Of a stretch of 52,643 nucleotides of DNA, positions 26,858-35,875 are shown in pieces; the first letter of the stretch is position 1, and each line of letters opens with the position of its first letter. The position numbers were made by a program, and so were the translations under genes. Location of the stretch: assembly GCA_946557785.1 (NCBI GenBank), contig CAMNTH010000023.1, positions 1 through 52,643 on the forward strand, in the 5' to 3' direction. A model generated the notes under the pieces. The model made no database searches. It was given only the letters and a program-made list of their open reading frames with translations, and was not told the DNA's origin. The stretch is from an uncultured Blautia sp. (GTDB lineage Bacteria; Bacillota; Clostridia; Lachnospirales; Lachnospiraceae).

Positions 26858-27631
26858 ATGAAAGAGAAACTTTATACCATCCCATTGATGGATGCGTTTA
26901 AGGCAGAGGGCGAATGTCCTTTCTGCAATGTGGAACGCAGTCTTGAGGAACACACTCTTGACTTCGTCCTTGGCCCCGGCGCTTCTTATATGGAAGATGA
27001 CGTGCGGGCAGAAACAGACGCCATGGGCTTTTGCCGTACCCATTATAAAAAAATGTATGAATATGGGAACCGGCTTGGAACAGGTCTGATCCTAAAAACC
27101 CATTTCCAAAAACTCAATCAGGAGCTGGATGAGCAGGTGAAAATGTTTGCGCCGTCCAGGGCTACCCTGATGGGACGACTGAAAAAAAGCAAATCTTCTG
27201 AGAATGCCGCCCGCACTTCCATCGGAGCCTGGGCTGCATCCAAAAAGGAAAACTGCTACATCTGCAATTTTTACAAAAACACCTATCAGCGCTACCTGGA
27301 TACCTTTTTTGAAATGTACCGCAAAAACCAGGAATTTCGGGAGCTTTTCAAACACTGCAAAGGCTTTTGCATCCCGCATTTTGGTGAGCTGGCAGAAGAA
27401 GGCGACCGTATTCTTACAGATAAAGAGAAGAAAGAGTTTTTTGGTGAGCTTTTGCCCATGATGCAGGAGAATATGAAACGTCTCTATGAAGACCTGGACT
27501 GGTTCTGCGACAAATTTGACTACAGGTATAAAGATGCAGACTGGAAAAATTCCAAGGACGCCCTTCCCAGAGGGATGCAAAAGGCTGCCGGAGGCTTCCC
27601 TGCGGATCCTCCTTATACTTCGGATAAATAA
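26858..27631 (+). CDS. DUF6062-like cysteine-rich protein
   Basis: This 257-residue soluble protein has no assigned function. It shows two matching Cys/His modules: CPFC (about residues 22-25) with CRTH (about 58-61), and CYIC (about 134-137) with CIPH (about 173-176). Each module is CxxC followed later by CxxH, which would suit two zinc sites. Helical, Lys/Glu-rich stretches lie between. An AACGGAGG site precedes the ATG. It stands alone, divergent from the membrane protein gene and convergent with the phosphate two-component genes. Confidence 0.7.
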   Translation: MKEKLYTIPLMDAFKAEGECPFCNVERSLEEHTLDFVLGPGASYMEDDVRAETDAMGFCRTHYKKMYEYGNRLGTGLILKTHFQKLNQELDEQVKMFAPSRATLMGRLKKSKSSENAARTSIGAWAASKKENCYICNFYKNTYQRYLDTFFEMYRKNQEFRELFKHCKGFCIPHFGELAEEGDRILTDKEKKEFFGELLPMMQENMKRLYEDLDWFCDKFDYRYKDADWKNSKDALPRGMQKAAGGFPADPPYTSDK

Positions 27632-27647
27632 ATGCCTGAGACCAGCA

Positions 27648-27697
27648 AAAGACGGAAGGTTCTCCGCTGTCACAGAATCCTTCCGTCTTCTTTATTT
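27648..27697. terminator. intrinsic terminator between convergent genes
   Basis: AAGACGGAAGG pairs with CCTTCCGTCTT and is followed by CTTTATTT. It closes the DUF6062-like gene and probably also the sensor kinase gene, whose stop is at 27700. Confidence 0.8.
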
Positions 27698-27699
27698 GT

Positions 27700-29052
27700 C
27701 TATATATTTTCCGGTTTTTCCGGAAAAACCACCTCAACCATCGTCCCTTTGGAAGGTTCACTTTCCAGATTGATCTTGGCATGATGTACAGCTGCTCCAT
27801 GCTTTACAATGGAAAGGCCAAGCCCTGTCCCGCCGCTTTCTCTGGAATGGCTTTTATCTATGCGGTAAAAGCGCTCAAATATGCGGCTTTGTTCATTTTT
27901 AGGGATTCCGATGCCATTATCTTCTACCCGATAACAGGGATGTCCATTCTTTTTGGAAACGGTGATGTTCACCGTACCTCCCTCTTTTGTATAACGCACC
28001 CCATTATCTGCCAAATTATAAAACATTTCATATAATACCTGACGCACACCTACCAACCAGGTTTCTTCCCCCTTGACGGACAACGTGATATTCTTCTTCT
28101 CTGCAGCAGACTTTTGATGCGCAGCCACCGACCAGGCAAGGTCATATAATTCCACAGGCTCAAACATCAGCTCACTGCTTTTCTCGTCCAGCCTGGAAAG
28201 CTGGATAATGTCCGACACCAGGGTACTAAGACGGCTGGCTTCATGATAAATCCTCCCGGAAAATTCCGGCACCTTCTCTTCTGATACAAGCCCGTTCATC
28301 ATCAGCTCCGCATAACCGGATATAGACATCAAAGGAGTTTTCAGCTCATGGGATACATTTGCACTAAATTCCCTGCGCATAGCTTCCGCAGCTCTTAATT
28401 CCTCCATCTGCTGCGCAATCTGCCTATTCTGCTGATCCACCCGCACAAGAAGGGGTCTAAGCTCCTCGTAGCACACATTTTTTAAGGGATTCTCAAGATC
28501 CAGTTCATTAATGGGTTCGATCAGATCCACAGTCTGCCTCTGCACCAGAAAGAAATCCATCAAAAGAATTCCCATAGTTAAGATTCCAAGGAGCGTGAAG
28601 CCTGACATCATGGTATGGAACACACTGTCAATGGTTTTGGCAACCCGGAGAACTTTTCCATCCCCCAGACGAAGAGCATAATAAAACGTCTGGGTAGAAA
28701 AGGTACTGGAAAACCGCACCTGCTCCCCATACCCCTCTTTCATCGCCTGGATCACCTCTGGCCGGTCGCTGTGGTTCTCAAGCTCTGAGGGACTCTTTCC
28801 CGAATCAAAGAGGACATTTCCCTGGTCATCAGCTAAAGTGATCCTGGAATCTGTCAGGTTTCCCACTGCTTCCGTAAGATAGCCCTCCCCCATGGCCTGT
28901 ATTCCCATTTTTACATATTCCGCTTCGTTACGCACATCCTGCTTCACATTTACGCTGAATTTATGGTACATCACAAAGCTTGCCGCAAAAAAGGTCAGGA
29001 GCACAGACAGTACCACAAGAAAACTTCCATGATTTAAAATTTTCTGCTTCAT
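27700..29052 (-). CDS. PhoR-type sensor histidine kinase
   Basis: This 450-residue membrane kinase has a membrane helix at about 8-28, an extracytoplasmic sensor domain (about 30-155), a second helix (about 150-172), a linker, the phospho-acceptor NVSHELKTPLMSISGYAEL (about 235-250) and the ATP-binding boxes NGVRYT, DNGIGIP and GTGLGLSIVKHG. This is the PhoR layout of Firmicutes. It starts one base after the response regulator stop. The Na+/phosphate cotransporter next door supports phosphate as the signal, by context. Confidence 0.85.
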   Translation of the reverse strand: MKQKILNHGSFLVVLSVLLTFFAASFVMYHKFSVNVKQDVRNEAEYVKMGIQAMGEGYLTEAVGNLTDSRITLADDQGNVLFDSGKSPSELENHSDRPEVIQAMKEGYGEQVRFSSTFSTQTFYYALRLGDGKVLRVAKTIDSVFHTMMSGFTLLGILTMGILLMDFFLVQRQTVDLIEPINELDLENPLKNVCYEELRPLLVRVDQQNRQIAQQMEELRAAEAMRREFSANVSHELKTPLMSISGYAELMMNGLVSEEKVPEFSGRIYHEASRLSTLVSDIIQLSRLDEKSSELMFEPVELYDLAWSVAAHQKSAAEKKNITLSVKGEETWLVGVRQVLYEMFYNLADNGVRYTKEGGTVNITVSKKNGHPCYRVEDNGIGIPKNEQSRIFERFYRIDKSHSRESGGTGLGLSIVKHGAAVHHAKINLESEPSKGTMVEVVFPEKPENI

Positions 29053-29053
29053 C

Positions 29054-29725
29054 TCATCCTCCGATCCGGTAGCCTATTCCCCGAATGGTTTCTATCAAAT
29101 TCCCTTCCTCCCCCAGCTTTTGGCGAAGGGTACGCACATGCACGTCAACAGTCCTGGTTTCTCCGTCAAAATCGTATCCCCAGATCTTACATAAAATCTG
29201 GTTTCTGGTAAGCACGATTCCCTTATTTTCCAAAAGATACTTAAGAAGCTCAAACTCTTTCTTGGTAAGCTCTGCCTTACGGCCTTTGCAGCGAACCTCA
29301 TGCCTTCCAACCAGCATGCACAGCTCCCCATAGGAAAGCATTTGATCTTCGTTTCGATTCTGCGTGCATCTGCGCAGCACAGCCTTCACTCTGGCCACAA
29401 ATTCCATCATACCGAAGGGCTTTGTAATATAATCGTCTGCTCCCATCTCCAACCCCCGCACTTTGTCAAATTCTGCGTCCTTTGCCGTGACCATGATCAC
29501 AGGAATCCCCCCCGCCTCCTGCATATTCCGGATCCTTGCCAGAATACTGTATCCGTCTTCACCGGGAAGCATTACATCCAAAAGGATAAGCTCCGGCTTT
29601 TCTTTTTTCAAAGCATCCATAAGTTCACGGCCATCTGCCATGCCTTTTGCCTGAAAGCCGGTTGTTTCCAGGGTATATACCAGCAATTCACGAATATTCC
29701 GCTCATCCTCCACACAGTAGATCAT
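29054..29725 (-). CDS. PhoP-type (OmpR family) response regulator
   Basis: This 223-residue regulator has a receiver domain with acidic pocket EDE near residue 6, phospho-acceptor Asp in LILLDVMLPG (about residue 50), VTAKD and Lys in ITKPFGMMEF. A winged-helix C-terminal domain ends TVDVHVRTLRQKLG and IRGIGYRIG. Such proteins bind DNA as tandem 11-bp repeats. It is the first gene of the two-gene regulator/kinase unit, with its own promoter at 29778-29806. Control of phosphate uptake is likely from the neighbour at 29825-31594. Confidence 0.87.
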   Translation of the reverse strand: MIYCVEDERNIRELLVYTLETTGFQAKGMADGRELMDALKKEKPELILLDVMLPGEDGYSILARIRNMQEAGGIPVIMVTAKDAEFDKVRGLEMGADDYITKPFGMMEFVARVKAVLRRCTQNRNEDQMLSYGELCMLVGRHEVRCKGRKAELTKKEFELLKYLLENKGIVLTRNQILCKIWGYDFDGETRTVDVHVRTLRQKLGEEGNLIETIRGIGYRIGG

Positions 29726-29777
29726 TTTATCCGTACCTCATTTTGTTTTGCATATCCTGTCCATAAGTTTCACACTC

Positions 29778-29806
29778 AGTATACCTGTATTTTTCTTATT
29801 GTACAA
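29778..29806 (-). promoter_or_regulatory. promoter of the PhoP/PhoR-type genes
   Basis: TTGTAC (29806-29801), a 17-base spacer and TATACT (29783-29778), reading leftward, between the cotransporter stop and the regulator start. Confidence 0.7.
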
Positions 29807-29824
29807 GGAGCTTTTCTCCTGTAA

Positions 29825-31594
29825 TTACGGCAGAACGTACTGACTGCGCACTTCTGCCAGATTCCTGATGAAAGAATCGTCTGCAGCATTTTTTACATCT
29901 TCCAGATGACTATGCGTGTCAAAAAGGTCTTCCCGCACCTGGGTAATGCAGACGCCGATATTGGAACAGTGGTCTGCGATCCGCTCCAGGTTCGTCATAA
30001 TATCCGAAAGGACAAATCCCATTTCTATGGTACACGTTCCTGCCTGAAGGCGGCGTACATGACGGCGTTTCAGCTCCTGGCTCAATTCATCAATCACTTC
30101 CTCCAATGGTTCAATCCTCTCAGCCAGACGCACATCCTGCTTCTGAAATACATGATAAGTAAGCTGTACAATATCCTCTACTGCCTGGGTGATCACCCCC
30201 AGTTCTTCCATCGCTTTTTGGGAAAAGCCTGCCTTTTTTTCATACAGCTCCCTTGCAGACTCCATAATGTTTACTGCATGGTCAGAAATCCTCTCAAAAT
30301 CCCCAATGCAGTGAAGCATGATTGCAACGCTGTGACTGTCGTGTTCAGACAAATCCTTATGGCTTAGCTTTACCAGATAAGTACCAAGCTCATCTTCGTA
30401 ACGATCCACTTTTGCTTCCATCTGATCCACACGCTTTGCGCTCTCTTCATCATACTCTCCAAGAAGGCTTAATGCAAGGCGCAATGATTTATGAGATTCC
30501 CTGGCCATACGGCGCGCAGCATTCCTTCCCTGCTCCACAGCAAAGGCCGGTTTTTCCAGAAAACGTGATTCCAGGATCATAAATTCCTGATCCTCCAAAG
30601 ACGTCTCCAATTCCTCCCCCGTATCCCGGATCGTAAGACACGCCAGCTTTTCCAGAAAGCCGGCAAATGGAATCCATAATACCGTAGCTGTTACATTGAA
30701 AATACTATGGATGACTGCAATTCCTGCCGGTCCTGCAGCATCCTCCAAAAACGCCAGAGGCATCAAAGCGTTCAGCAGATAAAATGCTCCCATAAAGACA
30801 ATGGTACCGATAAGGTTGAAATACAAATGGACCATTGCAGCACGTTTTGCATTTTTGCTTGCGCCGATGGCTGACAAAAGCGCAGTTACACAAGTTCCGA
30901 TATTCTGTCCCATGATAATTGGAATCGCCACGCTATAATGAACCGCCCCTGTCACACAAAGAGCCTGCAGGATACCCACAGATGCTGAGGAAGACTGGAT
31001 CACTGCAGTAAGTACTGCACCTGCCAGAATTCCCAAAACCGGATTAGAGAATTTCAGCAGCAGATTCCCGAATTCCGGCACATCTGCCAAAGGCTTTACT
31101 GCGCCGCTCATGGTTTCCATCCCGAACATAAGCACGGCAAATCCCACCATGATGCTTCCCACGTCTTTCTTTTTTGTGCTCCTTGTAAAAAGCAGGAAAA
31201 ATACTCCCATGAGTGCCAGAATGGGGGCAAAGGAGCTGGGCTTCAAAAGCCTGAGAAAAAAGCTCTCGCTTTCAATCCCCGCAAGGCTTAAAATCCAGGA
31301 AGTGGCTGTAGTACCCACATTGGCGCCCATGATCACGCCCACCGCCTGGGAAAGCTTCATAATACCGGAGTTTACAAACCCCACCACCATAACAGTCGTG
31401 GCAGAAGACGACTGAATCACTGCCGTTACCCCGGCACCCAGAAACACCGCTTTTAATGTACTGGACGTCAGATTTTCCAAAATACGCTCCAGTTTTCCTC
31501 CGGACACCTTGGCAAGCCCGTCACCCATAACCTGCATTCCGTACAAAAACATGGCCAGACCGCCGAATAAGGTCAAAAAACTGAAAAAATCCAT
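29825..31594 (-). CDS. Na+/phosphate cotransporter with PhoU-like domain
   Basis: This 589-residue protein is a NptA/PNaS-type sodium-phosphate symporter. Two inverted membrane repeats each carry the QSSSA signature (VIQSSSATTVMVV near residue 61 and VIQSSSASVGILQ near 195). After about residue 345 comes a soluble helical PhoU-like domain (ARESHKSLRLAL, CIGDFERISDHAVNIMESA, MTNLERIADHCSNIGV), as usual in Firmicutes. It should import phosphate and be tuned by the PhoU part. It lies upstream of the PhoP/PhoR-type genes on the same strand. Candidate PhoP boxes lie before it at 31647-31674. Confidence 0.93.
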   Translation of the reverse strand: MDFFSFLTLFGGLAMFLYGMQVMGDGLAKVSGGKLERILENLTSSTLKAVFLGAGVTAVIQSSSATTVMVVGFVNSGIMKLSQAVGVIMGANVGTTATSWILSLAGIESESFFLRLLKPSSFAPILALMGVFFLLFTRSTKKKDVGSIMVGFAVLMFGMETMSGAVKPLADVPEFGNLLLKFSNPVLGILAGAVLTAVIQSSSASVGILQALCVTGAVHYSVAIPIIMGQNIGTCVTALLSAIGASKNAKRAAMVHLYFNLIGTIVFMGAFYLLNALMPLAFLEDAAGPAGIAVIHSIFNVTATVLWIPFAGFLEKLACLTIRDTGEELETSLEDQEFMILESRFLEKPAFAVEQGRNAARRMARESHKSLRLALSLLGEYDEESAKRVDQMEAKVDRYEDELGTYLVKLSHKDLSEHDSHSVAIMLHCIGDFERISDHAVNIMESARELYEKKAGFSQKAMEELGVITQAVEDIVQLTYHVFQKQDVRLAERIEPLEEVIDELSQELKRRHVRRLQAGTCTIEMGFVLSDIMTNLERIADHCSNIGVCITQVREDLFDTHSHLEDVKNAADDSFIRNLAEVRSQYVLP

Positions 31595-31646
31595 GATCTC
31601 TATCTCCTTTGTATGTTCTTAATATGACCTTATTTTAGAATTGTTA

Positions 31647-31674
31647 TGTAAAATTCTCCTTAGCTTCATGTTAA
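31647..31674 (-). promoter_or_regulatory. candidate PhoP boxes before the phosphate transporter
   Basis: TTAACA (31674-31669) and TTTACA (31652-31647), reading leftward, are 22 bases apart, that is two 11-bp turns. This is the spacing and consensus of Bacillus PhoP boxes (TT-A/C/T-ACA). The box between them (CTAAGG) is poor. Confidence 0.4.
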
Positions 31675-31682
31675 ATCCATGT

Positions 31683-31724
31683 AAAAAAATAGATGAAGAA
31701 ATCAGAATCCCCTGATTTCTTCAT
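31683..31724 (-). terminator. terminator overlapping the greA stop codon
   Basis: On the minus strand GATGAAGAAATCAG pairs with CTGATTTCTTCATC and is followed by TATTTTTTT. The left arm encodes the last residues of GreA and the loop and right arm contain its TGA. It ends the cell-surface operon. Confidence 0.9.
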
Positions 31725-32202
31725 CTTCCGATCCGGTTTTATCAATTGAACGGATAAGCAGAAAATAGCTGTAATTATCATTCACCTTTACTTCTACCCG
31801 ATCTCCTGCCTTATGTCCCTTCAGTGCTTTTCCAATGGGAGACTCAATGCTTACACGGTTTTCCAGGGAATTTCCCCGGATGGAAGTCACCAGCTTATAC
31901 TTCTCAATCTCACCATCCTCTTCAAATTCCACTTCCACAATATCATTCATACCAACTTCATCTGATCTTGAGGTATCCTCCACAATATCAGCCGTTTTCA
32001 GCATTCTCTCCAAATACCTGATACGGCTTTCATTTTGATTTTTATGCTTTTTTGCTGCATAGTATTCAAAATTCTCGCTTAGATCCCCCTGAGCCCTAGC
32101 TTCTTTCACTGCTTCAATGGCTTCCCTGCGGATAACCAGTTTGCGGTGGTCGATTTCCTCCTGGATCTTTTCTACGTCCCCGTGGGTCAGTTTTTCTCTC
32201 AT
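31702..32202 (-). CDS. greA: transcription elongation factor GreA/GreB
   Basis: Gre factors rescue backtracked RNA polymerase by stimulating transcript cleavage. The 166-residue product has the N-terminal coiled coil with the tip acidic residues in ARAQGDLSENFEYYAAK (about 52-68), and the C-terminal FKBP-like domain with VSIESPIGKALKGHKAGDRV. It is slightly longer than usual (about 158). The ATG overlaps the stop of the SGNH-type gene (ATGA), with AGGAGG upstream, so a general transcription factor is translationally coupled to a cell-envelope operon. A further copy elsewhere in the genome cannot be excluded. Confidence 0.92.
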   Translation of the reverse strand: MREKLTHGDVEKIQEEIDHRKLVIRREAIEAVKEARAQGDLSENFEYYAAKKHKNQNESRIRYLERMLKTADIVEDTSRSDEVGMNDIVEVEFEEDGEIEKYKLVTSIRGNSLENRVSIESPIGKALKGHKAGDRVEVKVNDNYSYFLLIRSIDKTGSEDEEIRGF

Positions 32203-33203
32203 GAATCCATCTCCTCCTTATAATCGCTGCACAGCAGATGGGCGATGGCAGCAGCACCATCCTTGTTCAGGTGCTTTCTGTCCCAATAGTATTCATCCGG
32301 AAGGATTTCATAAATTCCTTCATATGCAGTATAATTATAATTAAACAATCCAATATCCAGTTCCTGGCAGAACTCCTCAAAATAGGCGTCCATATCTGAC
32401 AGATCTCCCTGCAGTTTCGCAAATTCATAAGCATGAGGGAAAATGACAATGTTAAAATCAATGTCATTTTTTTTGCAAAGCTGCGCAATTTTGGTAATAT
32501 ATTCCACGCATCGTTCTTGAATATTGTCTCTGTCCCAAATCCCGTTTTTTCTTAAGCGCTTTGCCTTAAAGTTTCCGTCATAGACCTGATCATTGTATTT
32601 AAAACCCATACCTATGTATTTCCACTTTGTATAGCTTGGCGGTATCTTATTTTGAAAATCCTCAGACTGTTTATAAGCAATGTTTTTTTCAACAAACTGA
32701 AAATCCAGTCGGTTCTCCACCCTGGTGGGATACAAAAAGAACTGCTCGAAATCCCTGAAGGTACCATCTGTCAGCATATATTCCGCCTTTACAAGAGGAG
32801 AAAACATCCTGTCCAGAATGGCCAGCCTTCGTCCCACTAACGTATTATTGTCCTCCACCATGCTCGTTACGCCCAGTCCCAGAAATACCCGCTTTATGGG
32901 ATTGTTTCTAATCTGGTCTTTCAAAAGGAAATAGGCACCGGATATGGGCTGGGACTCTGTTCCCAGGTTAAAGCAGACAGCATCCAGTTCCTCGCTGATT
33001 ACTGCCGGATCCAGTCCCCATGCAACCAGGGATGTCCCAAGAAGCAGGGTATCTACTGTTCCTTTTGTTTCTTTTAGATCTTCCCGCTCCAAAAGCAAAG
33101 GATTGGTACGGGATTCATACATATATCTGCTGATCTTATTCACCATCAGGACAAACACCAGAAGCACCATGATCCGGCAAATAATCTTTTTAAAATTGCG
33201 CAT
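32199..33203 (-). CDS. DltD-like SGNH-type membrane-anchored protein
   Basis: This 334-residue protein has one N-terminal membrane helix (about residues 5-25) and an extracytoplasmic SGNH-like domain. The nucleophile block is LLLGTSLVAWGLDP and the Asp/His block is DRKHLNKDGA near the C-terminus, as in DltD and alginate-type O-acetylation partners. A frame is open to 33233, but the ATG at 33203 has GGAGG eight bases before it. It overlaps the MBOAT gene by 14 bases. In dlt systems DltD moves the acyl group to the polymer. The sequence differs enough from classical DltD that the acceptor is uncertain. Confidence 0.7.
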   Translation of the reverse strand: MRNFKKIICRIMVLLVFVLMVNKISRYMYESRTNPLLLEREDLKETKGTVDTLLLGTSLVAWGLDPAVISEELDAVCFNLGTESQPISGAYFLLKDQIRNNPIKRVFLGLGVTSMVEDNNTLVGRRLAILDRMFSPLVKAEYMLTDGTFRDFEQFFLYPTRVENRLDFQFVEKNIAYKQSEDFQNKIPPSYTKWKYIGMGFKYNDQVYDGNFKAKRLRKNGIWDRDNIQERCVEYITKIAQLCKKNDIDFNIVIFPHAYEFAKLQGDLSDMDAYFEEFCQELDIGLFNYNYTAYEGIYEILPDEYYWDRKHLNKDGAAAIAHLLCSDYKEEMDS

Positions 33204-34773
33204 ATTCAAATCCTCCAATTGCCGTGGAATCAAAAGCCCCCATAAACATAATCAAGCTCAAAAGGAACAAATACACTGCCCAGCGTACCACCACAGGTTT
33301 GGCTGCCAGAAAATCCCGCACCTTCCCTTTTGTCTGCAAAATACTTACTATCAGGAACAAAACCAGGCCAATGGCTGCATAGATCAGGCGGTAGCTCTCC
33401 ATATCCATAAACCACAGGGTATAATCCAGTGCAGGATGAAAATCAAAAAAGATCTTTTTAAAGATCCGAAGGCTTCCAATTGTGCTTCCGGCTCCCGGAA
33501 ATACCTTCAAAAGGGAAACAATCAGGAAGGTACGGATCATACAGAACACCTGCCATAGTCCTCCATCCTCCCGTATATGAAGCTTTGCTTTTGCTGCATC
33601 AAACTGCGGTTTCAAAATAATCGCAGATATGATAATGGCCCCGTTGGCAGCGCCCCACAATATGTACCGCCAGCTTGCATCATGCCATAGCCCTGTGCTG
33701 ATCCATACAAGGGACAGGGCAAAAACAGCAGGGAACATTTTACTGATCCTTGGGGGCAGAAATCTGCCGCCGAACTTCCCGAAGCTTACTGCACTTTTGG
33801 AAATGGATGCAGGATAAAAGATGTAATCCCGAAACCAGGAGCTTAAAGAAATATGCCATCTTCTCCAGTATTCGCTTAAGGATTTTGAAAAGAAGGGCTG
33901 CGTAAAGTTTTCCTCCATCCTGATTCCGTAAATTTCCCCTATTCCGCATACAATATCTGAGTATCCGGAAAAATCCGCATAAATCTGAAAGGTTGTATAA
34001 ATACAGGCCATAAAAAGGGTAAATCCATCTACTGTTTTATACTGATGAAAGATCCCGGTAGCCAAGGGACGGAGATTATCCGCAATCACAGTCTTTTTCA
34101 TCATTCCCCATAAAATCCTCTGGCATCCATAGGAAAGATTCTTGTAAGAAAATGTACGTCCTACATATAGCTGAGGCGCCAGCTCCCCGAATCGTCCGAT
34201 AGGCCCCTGGGTCATTTGAGGAAAGAAGGTTACGAAGAGAAGAACCTTGCAGGGATTTTTTTCAGGAACACTTTTACCCTTGTAGACATCCAGGGCATAG
34301 CCAATAGCCTGCAAAGTATAATAGGAAAGCCCTAAAGGAACCACAAGCCCAAGCTTATTCATCCCGTCAATTCCAAATACCCCCAGGATCCGGTTTGCAT
34401 TATGAACAAAAAAATCTCCGTATTTCAGCACAAGCAGAATGCCGAGATTGATAAAGATCATACAAAGAAGCCAGCGCTTCTTCCTGCTTTTTGCCTGAGC
34501 CTTTTTTTCTTTCTTTTCGCTGCGTGTTAATTTAGCAGGTGCATTTTTCAGCTCTTCCTCCAGGCAGCAGTCAATCTGATACATTTTCCCTGTCGTCCAG
34601 GTAAGGGTGCCTGCGGTGACCAGAACATAAATAAAGTTGTCCACGCCCATCAAATGGTAGAACAACAAGCTGATGCCCAAAAGTGCCATCCACTGGCACT
34701 TTCGGGGGACACAATAATAAAGAATCACCGATAAGAAAAACAGCGCAAAAAATGATAGCTGATTTACCGACAT
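33190..34773 (-). CDS. MBOAT-family O-acyltransferase (DltB-like)
   Basis: This 527-residue polytopic membrane protein belongs to the MBOAT family. The signature EYWRRWHISLSSWFRDYIFYP is present, and the catalytic His lies in ISTGLWHDASWRYILWG. A Lys-rich cytosolic loop (LTRSEKKEKKAQAKSRKKR) lies near residue 100. DltB-type proteins pass an acyl group from a carrier protein across the membrane. It starts one base after the carrier protein stop, which supports that role. The loop and the C-terminal extra helices make it longer than typical DltB (about 400). Confidence 0.88.
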   Translation of the reverse strand: MSVNQLSFFALFFLSVILYYCVPRKCQWMALLGISLLFYHLMGVDNFIYVLVTAGTLTWTTGKMYQIDCCLEEELKNAPAKLTRSEKKEKKAQAKSRKKRWLLCMIFINLGILLVLKYGDFFVHNANRILGVFGIDGMNKLGLVVPLGLSYYTLQAIGYALDVYKGKSVPEKNPCKVLLFVTFFPQMTQGPIGRFGELAPQLYVGRTFSYKNLSYGCQRILWGMMKKTVIADNLRPLATGIFHQYKTVDGFTLFMACIYTTFQIYADFSGYSDIVCGIGEIYGIRMEENFTQPFFSKSLSEYWRRWHISLSSWFRDYIFYPASISKSAVSFGKFGGRFLPPRISKMFPAVFALSLVWISTGLWHDASWRYILWGAANGAIIISAIILKPQFDAAKAKLHIREDGGLWQVFCMIRTFLIVSLLKVFPGAGSTIGSLRIFKKIFFDFHPALDYTLWFMDMESYRLIYAAIGLVLFLIVSILQTKGKVRDFLAAKPVVVRWAVYLFLLSLIMFMGAFDSTAIGGFEYAQF

Positions 34774-34774
34774 A

Positions 34775-35011
34775 TCATTCTTCCTCTTGAAGTTTTGTGA
34801 TCAGGGCGAGCATCGCTTCTACTGAATTAAAATTTTCCGGCTCAATGTCATCAAAGGATACTTCCACATCAAAAGAATCATTGATTTCTCCAATCAGAGA
34901 CACCAGGTCAAAGGAATCCAGGATTCCGTCATCAATCAGCTTATCTTCCTTCTCAAATTCCAGCTCCGGTCTTAATCTTTCCAGTATTTCCATTAATTCT
35001 TCTCTCATCAT
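34775..35011 (-). CDS. acyl carrier protein, DltC-like
   Basis: This 78-residue carrier protein has the phosphopantetheine Ser in DDGILDSFDLVSLIGEI (Ser in DSFD, about residue 33). The short LDSFD form is that of DltC (D-alanyl carrier protein) and not the DSLD of fatty-acid carriers. It sits between the GNAT gene and the MBOAT gene, so it should carry the aminoacyl or acyl group activated by the DltA-like ligase. AAAGGA precedes the start. Confidence 0.88.
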   Translation of the reverse strand: MMREELMEILERLRPELEFEKEDKLIDDGILDSFDLVSLIGEINDSFDVEVSFDDIEPENFNSVEAMLALITKLQEEE

Positions 35012-35044
35012 CTTATTCCTTTCATCTTTTTTTCTTTCAACTTT

Positions 35045-35875
35045 TTATTTTTCATCCAGCTTAAGCTGTCCTGAAATCATACCGTCATTGACAAAACCCA
35101 TTCTTTCATAAATCCCGATTGCATGCACATTTTTCTCATCCACCCAGAAATTCACCTTTTCTGCTCCCCGGTCAGTGAACATTGCGTCAATTGATGCATA
35201 GCTTAAGGTTCTTCCCATACCGATTCCCCGAAGCTTAGGACTTACGGATAAATGCTGCATAAATGCTGTTCTGCCCTTAAAGATCCCCCGGTTCACAGCT
35301 CCCACACTTCCATCAGAAAGAAGCACGCCCATAATCTGTCCCTTTTCACAGGCTTTGTCAAATTCTTCTTTATCCGGCAGAATGGTGCTGTATTCATCCA
35401 GGCATCTTTTCCAAAGGGCAATGCACTCTTCATAATGCCCAGGCTTTAAATTCTGCAGAGGATACTTTTTCTGCATTTCCTCTTTGTCTGCAGGGGAAAT
35501 GAAATTTTCACCCAGGCACTCCATTCTTCGGTACCTTTTGTATACCTGAAATCCCCGTTGTTCCCAGAAGTGAACAAGTGTCTCCTCTTTTTCTTCCTCT
35601 CCCTCACGGTAAACGAAATCCAGAAAAACAGGCATATCTTTCTTTTCCATCACAGGCTGGCCGCCCTCTCTCAGATAATAATAAAGGCGGTAACAATTTG
35701 TTTCCCGTACAAAATACAGCAGACAGTCCTCTGATTCCTCCAAATACAGCGTTTCTCTCGCTGTCATGTTCCGCACCTCGTCCGGAAGGAAATAACAATT
35801 TGAACGTGGCTTGCCGTTCTTTTTGAACTCTTTGACTTTTTCTCCAAATTCCTGGTAAGACTTAACTTTCTCCAT
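35045..35875 (-). CDS. GNAT-family acetyltransferase in the dlt-like operon
   Basis: This 276-residue protein has a C-terminal GNAT domain with the acetyl-CoA loop SPKLRGIGMGRTLSYASI (about 211-228), then VDEKNVHAIGIYERMGF. The first 140 residues may be a second, degenerate GNAT-like half. Its ATG overlaps the ligase stop by 14 bases and AGAGG lies upstream, so it is coupled to the ligase. GNAT genes are not part of the classical dltABCD set. It may modify the aminoacyl group, the carrier protein or the final polymer; this is inference from position. Confidence 0.75.
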   Translation of the reverse strand: MEKVKSYQEFGEKVKEFKKNGKPRSNCYFLPDEVRNMTARETLYLEESEDCLLYFVRETNCYRLYYYLREGGQPVMEKKDMPVFLDFVYREGEEEKEETLVHFWEQRGFQVYKRYRRMECLGENFISPADKEEMQKKYPLQNLKPGHYEECIALWKRCLDEYSTILPDKEEFDKACEKGQIMGVLLSDGSVGAVNRGIFKGRTAFMQHLSVSPKLRGIGMGRTLSYASIDAMFTDRGAEKVNFWVDEKNVHAIGIYERMGFVNDGMISGQLKLDEK

